A stretch of 64,000 nt of DNA from Marsupella aquatica (taxonomy: Eukaryota; Marchantiophyta). The stretch spans positions 22,506,001 through 22,570,000 of the forward strand of contig OZ316891.1 of the NCBI GenBank assembly GCA_973895155.1. The letters are read 5' to 3'. The notes under the pieces were generated by a model, which saw only the letters and a program-made list of their open reading frames with translations, ran no database searches and was not told where the DNA came from. Shown here piece by piece: positions 1 through 11,980 of this stretch. Position numbers and translations under genes: made by a program. Position 1 is the first letter of the stretch; each line of letters starts with the position of its first letter.

Positions 1-3000
1 AGATGGCGTTAGTCTTGGTGGAGAAGAAAGTTGGGCAAATGCTGTTGCAGAGTTTGCCCGTCATGTACATGCTTCAGCTGGCGAGTTTGAAGAAGTTTTA
101 GCAGCTGCTGTTGCTGAAGTTGGTAGACCTTGTAGAGAAGGGGGAGCCGATGAAAGACAGTGGCTGCAGGGCCTCGCCGTCGCCGGACTTCTTCTTGAGA
201 ATATCACATCTCTAGATGTTCTTGCTGGACGAGCTATAGAACCTGAAGAAATAATTCATTCGCTGCTTCTACCTGCAGTAAGCTCTCTTCCGTAGTTCTT
301 CAATTCATACGGTGACTTAGAGGGGGATGCCAGTCATTGCCTGTCTGATCAATCAATTTATTTGAATAGAAAGTTATAAGATATGAAGTGGGAAGGATCT
401 CGATGTTGATCCCCCTTGACGAGCCCAAAACCCGCTGTCCTAAATTTGACTGCACTTTGGAATCTACTCTGTATATGGTTGTCATCTCCATTTTTGGGGT
501 TTGTATCAATTCGCAAAGGTCCTTTACAGGTCTAAGACTGTCGTGTATTAAGATCCTCTCGTTGACACTCACGTGAGCATGGCTGTTGCCGTTATAGGTG
601 AAACATCTCCATCCCGAAATACAAAGAGCCGGAGTCAGGTGCTTGGGCATGTTTTGTGGGTTAGAACGAAGTCCGAGCCCACGAGCACTGGAGCAGCTGC
701 GAGTTTGCGTCCACAGGGGTCGTCCCCAAGTGCAAAAGATGGCTTTGAAGGCGATGTTTGATTTGATTCTTTGCCACGGAGCTGCTCTGATAGATAAAGT
801 CTCCATTGCGGAACTTGATCTCGGACTACCAACTCCACGTCCTCGTCCTCCGGGAGTTCACATTCCTGATTTTACTGGCACAGCAGCTCAGCAGATGGAA
901 CATAGCGTTGAGAGGGGATCGCGTTTGCCAATACTAGAGATCTTAGAAGAGTGTCTCCATGGGGAGTTTTTGGTGGAAGATGGTCAGGATCAAACGGAGT
1001 ACATCAATTCCATAATTGGCGTCGCTGCTGAGGGATTCGCAAAAGTTCTCTTACAGAATAAGCGTTTCCCAGACGTTAGGCAGATTCAGGAGAGGATCGT
1101 TGAAGAGCTACTCATGTTGTACTTCAGTGATAGCACCTTGCACTCCCCCAGGTTCGTAAGTCATCACTAGGCCACTCCCAGCTTCTTTCCCTCTCAAGTG
1201 TATTTTCGTGCTACGCTGCTTTCTTGCTAAAGTGTCATGAATGCTGATTGCAGGTTGAAACAATGTTTAGCGGTGTTCTTCCGCATCTGGTGTTCTCTCT
1301 CTGCTTCCAATAAGGTACATCAGCACTCGACTTTATATTTTCTTACTTGTGTTGGGTCGAGCATGAACGAGCACTGGTCTCAAGCCATTTATATAATCCC
1401 CAATTAACAAAGATGATCATTGGATAATTTGTGGACGCTATGTTGGGAGATAAAAGTCTATCTGATATCCGAATTTTCCCGCAGAGATGCATTTCAGCTG
1501 TATTCATACCGGTTTTGCGCAAAAAGTGGCCCGGCATCGATGAGAAACGAGAAAAGCCAGGCACAGTCTTGGTCGCCCGAAAACATGCAACGCAAGTTGC
1601 CCATTTCATGCTGCACTTACTTCACTTGCCATTAGTTTCGATGGCAAATCGGGGAACAAATCAGAAAACACCTGACCGCGGCGATGCTGGTGCCGCATGT
1701 CATGAAGATGCTTTCGATGAAGGGCTGGAGACGCTGGGTATCCGAATTTGTGTAGAGGTTAGATATCACTTGTTCCATATGTATTCGTTCTCGCAATTAG
1801 TTGAAAAGTTCCTGGTGAGGACTAGACTTTGATATCGAAGAATTCATTGCGCTGATGCTGCCGCTGGTTGTCTGCAGGTCAAGGGAGATGCCAGAAAATT
1901 TACGTCTTTTTCTATGGCAAAAAAGACATACGCAGCGATGCTCTGCCGAGTGGTAACTTTACTGCGATTCAGCCCAGTTCCGCAGGAGAAGATCAAGGCC
2001 CTATTGTGGTGGATTCCAAGGTATCTTTAGGTTGCAGTAAAGATAGGATGGGTACTCTTTCCCAGTGATGATGTTTTCGTCGGAAGGTGACAGTCCCAAG
2101 TTTGCCTGGTGATTATTATTTTTGCCTTACAGCACTGTATGTATTCCGTAAATAAACGCAGCATAAACACTGGTGACTTTTCTTTGACTAAGTTCATGAC
2201 AATTGTGCGTTACTTGCAGGGTGATTGAGTGGCTGCCGACCAGCGAGAAGGCGTCGTTAAGGGCCCTTGAGGAGGCTTCGGCACGTTTGAAGGAAATGGA
2301 CGAGTCCCCTGACAATGGCCTCACAGACGAAGAGTTGGAACTCTTCATGGGTAAGAACCAAACTGCGCATGGGATAGTTGGTCCTTGATCATATTGGGTC
2401 CTTGACTATCGGGTCCTTGACTAGGTAACTGGTTCAGAACTAGCTGCGAATTTGTTCTATAACTTCCACTTCAATTTTGCCCTCTTGATACTTCTGTAAG
2501 GTTGTGGTTTGTTCTTATGAACCAGTGCGGATGGGTTTCCACGAGTACTTCAAGGAGTCTACCCCCAACCCAATTACTCCTGAGCCTCAAAGCGTATCCA
2601 GGACTGGAGGTATGGCTTAATTTTGCTCATTCCCTTGCATAACGGAGTCCATCTCGTGTAATCGTCTATGTCCTGCATTGAGCAGGGAAGGCAGTGGAGA
2701 CCAATTCATCTAGAAAATCCGACTGCGCAATTCCCATGCTTAATGCAGGCCTTGCATTTCCCTTACTCCACAATTCTAAGTGTGTCTCCGATTTTCTTCT
2801 TCAGGAAGAAGAAGAGCTTCAAGTGCGTCACGAACATCGGAAAATTCCGTCGCTTCTATTCCGGCCTCCACACGATCTCTACGGACCACAACGGTAGTGC
2901 AAAAAGTGCAGAGTCAAAGTAGATTGAAACCAGGTGTCACAAAGAACACCACGAGGAAAAATCTCAGTTCCGTTTACGAGAGCGCGAGCGACGAGTCAGA

Positions 3001-3052
3001 CTATTCGACAATTTCCAGTGCTTCGGAGGATAGTGATAGAGAAGCAGAGTAA
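1..3052 (+). CDS. CAPG: Condensin complex subunit 3 (CAP-G), 3' part
   Basis: HEAT-repeat non-SMC subunit of condensin I, which compacts chromosomes in mitosis. The gene enters from the left edge, so the N-terminal part is outside the window. Exons: 1-277 (first full codon at 2), 598-1151, 1254-1314, 1485-1757, 1878-2020, 2220-2350, 2526-2609, 2805-3052. They join in phase to 589 codons plus TAA at 3050. Family-typical segments are HPEIQRAGVRCLG (exon 2), LKQCLAVFF (exon 3) and CISAVFIPVLRKKWPG (exon 4), which belong to the HEAT/Cnd3 C-terminal region. The tail is Ser/Arg/Asp/Glu-rich and disordered-looking, ending in acidic Ser-Asp-Glu clusters as in plant CAP-G. All introns are GT-AG and short (about 100-320 bp). 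The family assignment is confident; individual splice sites are hand-placed. Confidence 0.88.
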
Positions 3053-4184
3053 ACTCTTCTGACAGTTCCGTTCAATTTTTGTTGAATTTTGAGGAACCTG
3101 GCTTACAATGTAAATATTAGTTGTGTACAGATGCAGACATCAGTGTCGGCACTTGTTGAGTTGAATTTGAGCAGTAAAGATTCATCCAGAAGCTTGAGAT
3201 ATTGAAGAACCGTAGAACCAGTTAACCATTTCATCGAGTATGAAGAGGCATTCTACTTTCTCATCGACATACTGAAAAACATAATGCGCTTGTAAATCTT
3301 CTTACTTGGGCCGACGAAGATTTTATGAAAACCTGGAAAATGTTGTTGAGAGTGCTCACTATGTTACCTGCATAAGTCACCCTTCATACACATCTGGCCG
3401 GTTTTCAATTGTGCCTCATAATCTTTCCTGCACAGCTACCACAAAATAGCACAATTCCCACAAAATACTGTAGGTCATTTTTTTAACCATATTCACAGAA
3501 AGAGTGTCTTCTGTTCGACTCCGCACTACTGTATCTCACTGCAAAGAGCTAACAATTTTCTGACAGAAGGGAGACCGAGCTTTTCGTCATGAGGACATGT
3601 TCTGTGCATGATATGCAATCAGACCATTGTGGATGATTCGACGGAGCAGTCCCACTTTCGCTCCGATCCGAGAAGCTTGGAATAATTGTTATCTACTGTA
3701 GCTCCATGAATAGGTTACTCAACTATGGACTAGATGCTCAGCTTTCAATTTTAATTCTCGGGCGCCGTTTACCAACTACTTGATCTTCTGTTTCAGAAAT
3801 AGAAATAAAAGTAAGTGAAAAATAAAAGTAAGTGAAGGAGAGAAATATTTTGCAGAACATTCGATCACCTTGAATTAGAGCTGTTTGTAAAGACATTAAA
3901 CAACGAGGAAATGGATAAATAGCAAAAGAACGCAACTTCGTCATGATTCGTTTTACAGAGAAGACATAATCCACTACTTGGTCACAGGATTTCGTGCAGT
4001 TTCTGTGAGAGCTTTGCTAATTCTCTTCTGCTCATTAGGGGGTCCCAAATATAGACCCATTTTTCTATTCACTGGGATAGTGGCAGGTGGGTGAGTAGAG
4101 ACTCGTTGGAGTTCTTGTTTCTTTGGTTTGCCTAATAGCAGGACATGGTGTGGGGAGATGGCCACAGAGAAACATTAAATTCCC

Positions 4185-4399
4185 TTAAACCACCAGCACC
4201 TATAAAGACCTTTCCCGTAGCTCTCATGTTAAAGTTCAGAGGTTCAGGAATGGGCTTGAGCTCCACAAAAGTCCTGAGTACATAACCTTTTTATTGGCAA
4301 ATGCTCCACCTTTTATGGTGAGACACTCTTGACCAAGGGATCAGAATGAGGAGTAGTGAGAGAGGAATGAGGCTTTTAATGGGGGCAGGTGTGGTTTAA
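4185..4399. repeat. Short inverted-repeat element ending in TTAA (copy 1)
   Basis: The left end reads TTAAACCACCAGCACCT and the right end AGGTGTGGTTTAA, so the termini are inverted and both finish in TTAA. The interior (GGTTCAGGAATGG, then CTTGAGCTCCACAAAAG, TATTGGCAA, GAGGAGTAGTGAG) recurs in the same order at about 62829-63268. There is no coding capacity. It looks like a MITE. Confidence 0.6.
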
Positions 4400-5353
4400 T
4401 AGAAGTGTGGCACATTGTTTGGCAACATCTCTCCAAACCTAACACTGACTGCTGTGAAACTCCAGGCTGGTTATATTTGTGAAGTGGGACTAGTGCATAA
4501 AACTATGATAAACACAAATAAAATATGTTTGAGGCAAAATGAGATAGAAAGAAGATCCACCTCTCTTGTTATATTTGAAACCATGAGAGTCAAATTTCCA
4601 AGGTCTGCAAGCCTTGTTTGGGCTATCTAATTCACTCAGTGATTCTGTCACATTAAGGTTAACCAGGGGGTTAATTGAAAACCTGGCTCCGGTCAATTCT
4701 CACTAGAGTTGCAGGAAATGATCTCTTGACCTCCCAAAAACACTGTGGGAGCCAAAAGCAGGACACTGACGTTCTCCGTTTGGGCCTGTCCTGCACAGTT
4801 TTGGCCGCTGGAAAAAGGCCCCGTCTGGTAGGTTTGAGATGCCCTATTAGGGTGTCTCAAACTATAAGAGATGCGTGCTTTTAGTCGGTCCGAGACTTTG
4901 CAGTGCGGGACGCGGATTTAAAATGTGCGGACTTAAAATGACCACACATTTTTTCCCTGCTTATTTGCACACGGCAGGCTGATTCGCTACGAGCCCTCTC
5001 AAAGTTCACCTCGCCTTGGTTACACATGCCCCAAAACCATGTCCCGATTGTAGTTTTGGCCACTGTTTGTTGCGGTCAGTAACCCGGAGTACAAATGAGA
5101 AGCACAAAGATTGGGACACCTGTTTGAGACCCCCTACTATAGCATAAACTCAAAAACCTACCCCAACTCGAAGGTTCTCATAGCATGGGCATTACTCTTC
5201 ACAACCCGACTCATGCAAGTTTTCTTTACGCACTAAACAGACTGAGAACACACTTGGATTGCACAAACCAATGAAGTCTTGCTTGGCTTCTGTCAATCAC
5301 ATGCTTGCCCGTCTTTCAGGTTTACTAAACCGCGCGTTAAATCTATGTCAGTC

Positions 5354-5520
5354 TTAAACCACAACTGCCCTTCAAAAGCTACGGGTTACCCTTAGTTATC
5401 ATTAAAAAGAGACTTTTTCTCAAATTGTGGAGCAAACTGGCATGCTAGAGGAGAAAGTGATTGAAATGTGGAAAAAGGGGGAGCTCTTGGACACTTCCCC
5501 TTATATAGGGCAAGTTGTGG
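5354..5520. repeat. Short inverted-repeat element, degenerate copy (copy 2)
   Basis: The left terminus TTAAACCACAACTGCCC faces the right terminus GGGCAAGTTGTGG. The interior carries the family core: AATGTGGAAAAAGGGGGAG followed by CTTGGACACTTCCCC. The same core recurs at about 15560, 15650, 43070 and 43140, and inverted near 43290, 62690 and 63970. The right end has lost its TTAA. Confidence 0.5.
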
Positions 5521-5711
5521 TCCAGAACATAAACTAAAACATATGTACTTCAAATTAATTGGTTTGTGGATCATAAATGTAATATAGGGGTTTATATTCT
5601 GGTCTACTGAGCGCATTAACTTGATTTAACCACAAGTGTTCACAAACACGACTCCGACTGACTTCTAGAGAGCCCACAAACGAGTCTCTAAAAGTGTCTG
5701 CGACAAAGAAT

Positions 5712-5720
5712 CTATATAAG
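5712..5720 (+). promoter_or_regulatory. Candidate TATA box
   Basis: The sequence CTATATAAG sits about 30 bp upstream of a plausible transcription start near 5745. A very strong acceptor (pyrimidine-rich run ending TTTTAG at 5817) follows, suggesting a spliced 5' leader for the ALKBH10-like gene. Only sequence pattern and position support this. Confidence 0.4.
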
Positions 5721-5817
5721 GAACTCGTCCTCGCCCCGTTGGATTCCCATGTTTGTAGGGCCCACCGCCGCCATGTTTAGCGGGACCGCTATTCTTTCTC
5801 CCCTTTGTTTGTTTTAG

Positions 5818-7148
5818 CTTCGTCGTCGAGGCTTTGAAGCTCTAGCTTTTAGGTCTTTGCCACCTCTACAGTCATCCGATTCGGGAGAAGTTGAGAGAGA
5901 GCAACAGCGAGGGCGGAAGGTGGAGTCGTCTCGAGAGATCGTTGCTCGGGGAAGACGACGAGCGGAGCAATTCGAGAGGCTGCTCCGAGCTCGGCAGAAT
6001 GACCGTCTGGCGAGCGGAATTGGTGCACAATTGGTAATCTTCGAACTGATTCTCTGTGTGTGGGGTCTCGTTTTGCTTCTGTGCCCTCGTTGTGATGTGT
6101 AAATCGGACCACGGGATTTGGTCGACGGAAGGAAATTGCGTTTCGCAGTAGGACGTCTGCCCTCGTACTCGTTGTCGTAGGCAGAACCCTATTGTGGACG
6201 GAGACGGCGTTGTGTGGACTGTGGAGAAGGAGAGGTCGTGTTCTTGGCGGAGACGGGAATTCCCTTACTCCTCATCACCTGTCACTGAAATGCACGGGAA
6301 TCACTCCTAAACCCCTAGAAAGAATGATGGAAGATTCCACTTGTTTGTTAGTTTGCTCGGGTTCAGCAATTTGGGCGTGCCTGTCCATAAGAGATATAAA
6401 TAGCACCTTAATAGATTTCCCCTCCCCTCATTTTCTTGCTGCAGGGTGAAGCAGAGAGAAGACCTCGGTTTCGGTGGTCGCCTGATAACAGGCAAATTAC
6501 ATTTTCTCAGGAAGATGTCGGGGGAGTTTCTTCATCTTCTTCGGTGCACCAGTGAGAAGATGGGGATGACGGTGGTGCCCACCTAGCTGCTAGCAAGGCA
6601 AATGTTCTCCTTCGATGTGGCATAAGTTCCGCATCACGAGGTGAAGTCAGCTGGATGCAATCCCTCATAGGAGGAGCAGAACACGATGACGAGGAATACC
6701 TGGCAAGGGTCAGTTGGTTTCAGGATGGTTATTTATTAGCAGAACTACTAAACCGTGCTCAAAGAAAGCTGGTCATTGAATTTTCAACCCAATTATAGGA
6801 GAGCGCCAAATTGTCTTAGAGAAGAGAGGCATCATGTATCACGCCGATAGCTTCGCACCACTGCAGACATGGAGATTTATATGCGCCAGAGAACGGTGGC
6901 TGAAGGCGTTTGTATCTGTATGATGCAGTTGGTGAATGTCTGGGCCCTTTGACGGAGAGCAATTCGGCAGTGGAAAAGATTTTAGGGGTGGATGAATATG
7001 CAGGAATCATATAGTTCATGGGGACCTCAAGTTTTCGGGCAATTGCTCTGTACAGTTCACTAATCCTCTCAGATTACAAATTTTCTGTGGGAAAGCCAAA
7101 GCAGCTGACAAGAGGGGAGGGCACCACATTGTTGCCATAGACCATCAA
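5818..7148 (+). other. Unresolved 5' exons or leader of the ALKBH10-like gene
   Basis: Protein-like open segments lie here without an ATG of their own. 5818-6033 encodes a charged Arg/Glu-rich stretch ending in phase 0 at a GT donor. 6445-6552 continues in phase (motif RFRWSPDNRQITFSQED) up to a TGA at 6553. The same frame then stays open to about 6798. A third open segment, 6994-7148, runs directly into the ATG at 7149 (HIVHGDLKFSGN and KRGGHHIVAIDHQ are visible) and is preceded by a TGA near 6991. Either these are coding exons whose splice sites I cannot place, or they are leader sequence that once coded. Confidence 0.35.
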
Positions 7149-9862
7149 ATGGAGACATTTGTGGATACAGTTGAAGGGGGAGCAGAGGACACTCCTGCAC
7201 CTGTACACGTCTGTTCTCTTGCCAATCATGGACAGAATTCAACGCAGAGCGTCCACAACGTCAGCCCCTCGGCTCGAGAGGAGCCAATTGAGCCGCCGCC
7301 AGTGAGCTCCGAAGTGGAAGTGCTCAATGTCACTCCCCCTGCCCCTGCCCAACCGCCTCGAAGGCCGCGCGAGATGGCCGAAAGCTCCCATGCGGAATTG
7401 CATAGGGCTGGAGCGATTTTATTGAAGTATGATAAAGATGTATTCGAGGGCTTGTGTGCGCAATGCAGGCCCATTGTCCATCGACTTCTGGCCAACCTCG
7501 GTCTTTTTGACGATCCTGAGGATACCGTAAACCACGCTGCCGTAGAGGATGACTTTGTAAATCTTTCTGTGGTAGAGGATAACACCGTAAACCACTCGGT
7601 AGTAGAGGATGACATTCGAAACGATTTCAATTCAGAGGTTGAGACCCGGTCGACCGTTATCAACGCTGTGGTGGAGGGTTACTTTGTAAATCACCCTGTC
7701 GTTGAGGATGGCATTGTGAACCACTCGGTAGAAGAGGATGGCATTAGAAACCATTCCGGGTCAGAGGTTGAGACTCCGTCGACCGAAATTAATAACAACG
7801 ACGCAGATACGGCCTCTGAGAGCCTTGTAAAAGGCTACTCGCAGCCGGGGCCTGTAAAAGGTGAAAGGATTGTCGATGACACTGCATCAAGCGGGGAGAT
7901 TCTTGAACATGACAGCCGCCAACGGGAGACAGTGGGAAGTCAAGGGAAACTAAGGCTTTGGAGTGAGGAGCAGTCATCCGGCTCCGAGGTTGACGAGGAG
8001 CTTCGAATTCCATCTGAGGATCACGAGGCTGGTGAAATTGCCCCCCCTCAAATTCCATCTGTCGCAGCTCCGGATGCAGCTGTCATCAGGGTCTTCAAAA
8101 CAGCTGTAGGTAGTCAGAGCAGCATTTCAGACAGTGGCCGAACGCTGGCTTTCCACGGTAGAAATGGCATATCGAATTTTGCTTGGGCGAATGCCACTCT
8201 TCCCAGCCCCAAGCGAGTTGGTGACGATGAGGAGGATGAGGAGTCGTCGTCGGTCAGCAGCACTCCCACTGAGCCCCCATCAGACCAGAGCGGTGGGCAA
8301 GTTGAGTCACAGTCTACAGCGGCGAAGAGAACAAGGTTGGAGCAGGAGGCACGCCGGATGCAAGCTGTGGTGCGCAAGAAGGATTTTAAATGCATTGAGC
8401 GTATCCGCGGGAGACTCGTCAACGTTGTGGAGGGCTTGGAACTGCATGAAAAGGCGTTCAACAAAGTCGAAATGCAGAAACTGATCGACATGGTTTACAA
8501 ACTTCAAGAGATGGGACGAAATGGGTTGCTGCGTGGTAAGCATCCCTGATTTTGACAATGTCTCAAGGGTCTTTCAGGTGTTAACTGAGTATTTCTGTTA
8601 GAAGAAACCCTAAACCTCTTCTCATTGTTGTCGTTATACCGAAGACTAGTCATCGACTGTGTGCCCGAGGAAGCTAACCCAAGTATTTGTTTATTTTAGA
8701 TCATTTCACATGAACGATAGAATTGCGCCGTCTTTCTGTTTGATTGCAGCTGAGATTGAGGGATTGGGAGTCCACAGGTACAGTTTGTCGTAGCTTAGCA
8801 GATGATTAGAAGATCTACCTTATCATATCTGTAAGTTACGGGCGTTCTAAGATATTTTTTTAAATTTGACTGAAATCCAGAGCGGACGTATTCTGAACCG
8901 AGGAAGTGGATGCCTGGGAAGGGGAGGGTGACGATGCAATTTGGGTGCTGTTACAATTATGCACAGGTAAGTCATAAACTTTGAAATCAGTTGTTGCAAG
9001 TTTGTATGCTAGCTGATTGTGATTCTTCCGATATAGTTTGCAATTGATCGGATAACCGTCAATCTTTATGTTGCAGGATAGGAATGGAAATCCACCAGGG
9101 ATCATGCATGAAGAAATAGTTGATGACATGCCGGATTTGCTGAAGACTACCATCCGCCGCCTCGTCAGGTGGGGCGTGTTACCTGAGACCTGCATACCAG
9201 ACAGCTGCATAATTAATATATATGACGTTGGGGACTGCATACCGCCTCATATCGACCACCATGACTTCGTGCGACCCTTCTCCACACTCTCGCTTCTTAG
9301 CGAGTGCAACATTCTCTTTGGCTCAAAATTGAGTATTGTGGGTGACGGGAAGTTCGATGGCCCAATGTCCATACCTTTGCCTGTTGGGTACGTCTTATGT
9401 AACCATGGACTTTCTATACGTGACTGGCAGCTGGAACTTCTTGCTCGTGTATGGTATCTCGATGGCTCAGCCTCACAGTGATATAATTGTTTTTGGCTGG
9501 CAGAACGGATTCATATTGTGGATGATGATCTCATATGTGTGCGGTTGATTCTTTTGACCTTTACAGATCAGTACTGGTTCTTAAAGGGAATGGGGCAGAT
9601 TTTGCTAAGCATGCTGTGCCAGGAGTTCCAACCAAACGGTAAGTCTCTCACCAGCCTAAAGCGTATCTCCAAATTTACGAAGATTAGATTTCTGAGGCTT
9701 GTCTTGTCGCTATAGTCGGGATTGACTGAGGGTATTGTGATTACTTCCTTGTTTCGCAGGATATCAATCACTTTCCGGAAGATGGATCCATCGAAGGTAC
9801 CGAGAGGTTATGAGTTGCCAAAGGATCTCAGAGGTATCAGGACAGCGCCTCACCTCAGGTAA
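7149..9862 (+). CDS. ALKBH10: ALKBH10/ALKBH9-type 2-oxoglutarate/Fe(II) RNA demethylase
   Basis: Member of the plant AlkB-homologue family, which oxidatively demethylates N6-methyladenosine in mRNA using Fe(II) and 2-oxoglutarate. Exons: 7149-8535, 8881-8966, 9077-9387, 9567-9638, 9760-9862; 652 codons plus TAA. The catalytic double-stranded beta-helix lies near residues 420-640. Iron ligands are visible as H549 and D551 (PPHIDHHDF) and H610 (AKHAVPGVPTKR); the 2-oxoglutarate arginines are R619 and R625 (RISITFRKM). KDFKCIERIRGRLVNVVEG and MQFGCCYNY are family hallmarks. The ATG at 7149 has a good context (A at -3, G at +4) but the frame is open upstream, so the N-terminus is uncertain. The first 400 residues are acidic and repetitive. 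The catalytic assignment is strong. Confidence 0.85.
7557..7793 (+). repeat. In-frame higher-order repeat in the ALKBH10-like gene
   Basis: About 11-residue units of the form VVEDxxVNHS repeat in tandem. They are organised in two larger blocks about 43 codons (129 bp) apart, beginning GTAAATC at 7557 and 7686; each ends with SEVET followed by a Ser-Thr pair. The blocks differ by both silent and replacement changes, so the array is not brand new, and the frame is kept. Confidence 0.7.
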
Positions 9863-11916
9863 TGGAGGCTGTTTGACAACAGACTTCGCTTCTCCCGATT
9901 TCCACCTGCATCATGGTAGGCCCTGAACCTGTGGGGCAGGAAAATTACCGCCATGACCTACACTCTTGTACATCGTTCTTTGAATATCGTTAGAGTTCCT
10001 TCATTAGCTTGACATGCCTTTTTATTCTGGGCTTCAATTGGGGCAATACCATGTTAATAGACACGACTTTACTCACAGTTTCTTATTACCGTTGTCATTC
10101 TGAGGAGCTGAAATAGGATAGTTGAAGCCTTCCATACGGGTTTGAGAGTAGGAACCTGGAGTTCCCTCAAGTGCTGTCTTGTACTTTCACGAGCATCCCA
10201 CCACCATTGTTGTCACCAGTTTACAACGCCTGTCTTCAGTTTGTTGTAATGTATCCATCTTCTTCAAAGGTGTGTGCTTAAATGAACTAATCTTCAAGTC
10301 CCACAAATTCCCTTGAATGAAGTAGACACCAAATTGGGTAATGGGGTTATCAATATTTATAGAAGTTTATTAAATTGTGCTTCACTAAGTCTTAGACCTT
10401 TCTGTTAGTCGAACCTTTCTGACCAGATGCTCTGATTCGCACCCTCCAAAATCACTGGAATGGCAAAGGCGTTACTCTTTGATTTCGATTACGCCTATTT
10501 GGTAGTCTGTTCCATTTCCACAAGTTGATTGAGCTCCGTCCGGAAGGAACGAGAGCCCTATAACCATCTAGCAAGGTGAGAGTGCGATGCATGTTTTAAA
10601 CGAAGTGTTTGTAATGACAAGATTTTACTTCAATAGATCGTATGATGATGGATCTTTCCCCGCATTCACAGGGGCGCTGTGTGTTAGTCACAAGCTTTGT
10701 AATACACTTCTTGTTCAACACATGGACCCACAGGAAAATTTTGAACCACCAAGCAAATTCTTGCCCTCACCCAGCTCACATTGATTGCCCTTGCTTTCTT
10801 ATGCATTCATCCTCGTGACCCTGTCCCTCGCTTGCTGTGCCCCCAATTCCTTTTTTTATGTCCGTGTCTCCATAACTAGCGTCCTTCAGTTCTCAATTCG
10901 AAAAAAGAACGTAGTGAATGCTTCCTCTGCGTGTCTGCTCTTGGATCGATGACATTCTCATGTACGTCTATTTTCTATACCATGACATTCTACTCTTCGA
11001 GAAGATCTGCAATTCCAACACGAGTCTTTTTCATAATACAACCAAACAAAAACCAAATAAAAGGAGAAGCTCCAACCTATAGCTCCAACGTGATGTTACA
11101 TCTCAAATTCAAATTTGCCCCTTTGATTTGAGTTGGATACATGGGGGTTAATCTGGAACCACTGTGGAAGACGTAAGGGGAAACTCCACCAATAGTCAGT
11201 CAAGAACGTCATTTAGTTCAACTAGGAAATGGAGTCAGACACTTGCAAGCGCTCTTTGTTGCTGAGTAATAATGGATGTTTGGAGTAGGCTGTGAAGCAA
11301 ACTAGGTGCATTATAGTCTGTTCAACGAACTACTATGGTGGATCGTAATAAATGATTAAGTTTTCGCTTCTGGGGCTTATGCACTAGATTGCCTCTTGTG
11401 CAGATTACCTCCTGGATTACTGGTGCATAAGCCCTAAGTAGAGTTCAACTCAAGCTCAACCACTGTGAGCTTTGATGGATCAGTTTTGCCCAAGAGCAGT
11501 CCCTGCATGTACATTGATGAAGCTAAGTGCTGGAATCACATTGACACAACAGAGGAGGTTTGAATTTGTGATTTATGGGCGTGGTAAGACTGCTCTTAGT
11601 TCACATGTAGCACAATTGCAAACTGCCTGTTAGTCTTGATTATGACGATGTTAGATTTGTTCCACAAGAGACAATGGTACCCAAGGAAAACGAAGGCCAT
11701 CAACATAAAGGCGAAGAGGACATATCTAACACTATAATAGGCAATCCCGCCCATTTGGCCACTTTCGTCCGTCATCCTGTTATGAATTTGAATATCAGCG
11801 GGAATGAAACTGAACCGTCAGATTAAAGCATCTCTTTTTTCGTATCCGTCCGATCGTTTAACAAGACACGCATGCCAGGAACGACGCACGCAGGCAAGCA
11901 CAGGCCCACGTAATTG

Positions 11917-11980
11917 CTCCCTTCCGTGCATAGGGCTTCGGGCCCTGCCTCGCCACGCCTCCCTTCCGTGCATAGGGCTT
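11917..11980. repeat. Tandem duplication, 42 bp period
   Basis: The 20-base word CTCCCTTCCGTGCATAGGGC occurs at 11917 and again at 11959, followed by similar C-rich sequence. Confidence 0.7.

Larger units (their letters stand above)
3053..5711. other. Intergenic, no recognised gene
   Basis: 3' flank of the condensin gene followed by AT-rich DNA. The only open frames are short and without family features. Two short inverted-repeat elements (4185-4399 and 5354-5520) are listed separately. An imperfect palindrome around 4832-4862 has arms GTTTGAGA and TCTCAAAC. Its core motif (TTTGAGAC followed by CCCTA) recurs near 5122 and 63862. Confidence 0.5.

Noticed and set aside
8114-8491. Long antisense frames over the ALKBH10 exon, and similar ones over PSMD5 and MIP3 exons (45320-45859, 50877-51365)
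   Set aside because: They mirror strong coding exons on the other strand and show no motifs.
8750-8777. A 28-bp micro-exon between exons 1 and 2 of the ALKBH10-like gene
   Set aside because: It has splice-like borders, but including it breaks the frame into exon 2. Joining 8535 directly to 8881 restores the family motif LLRERTYSEP.
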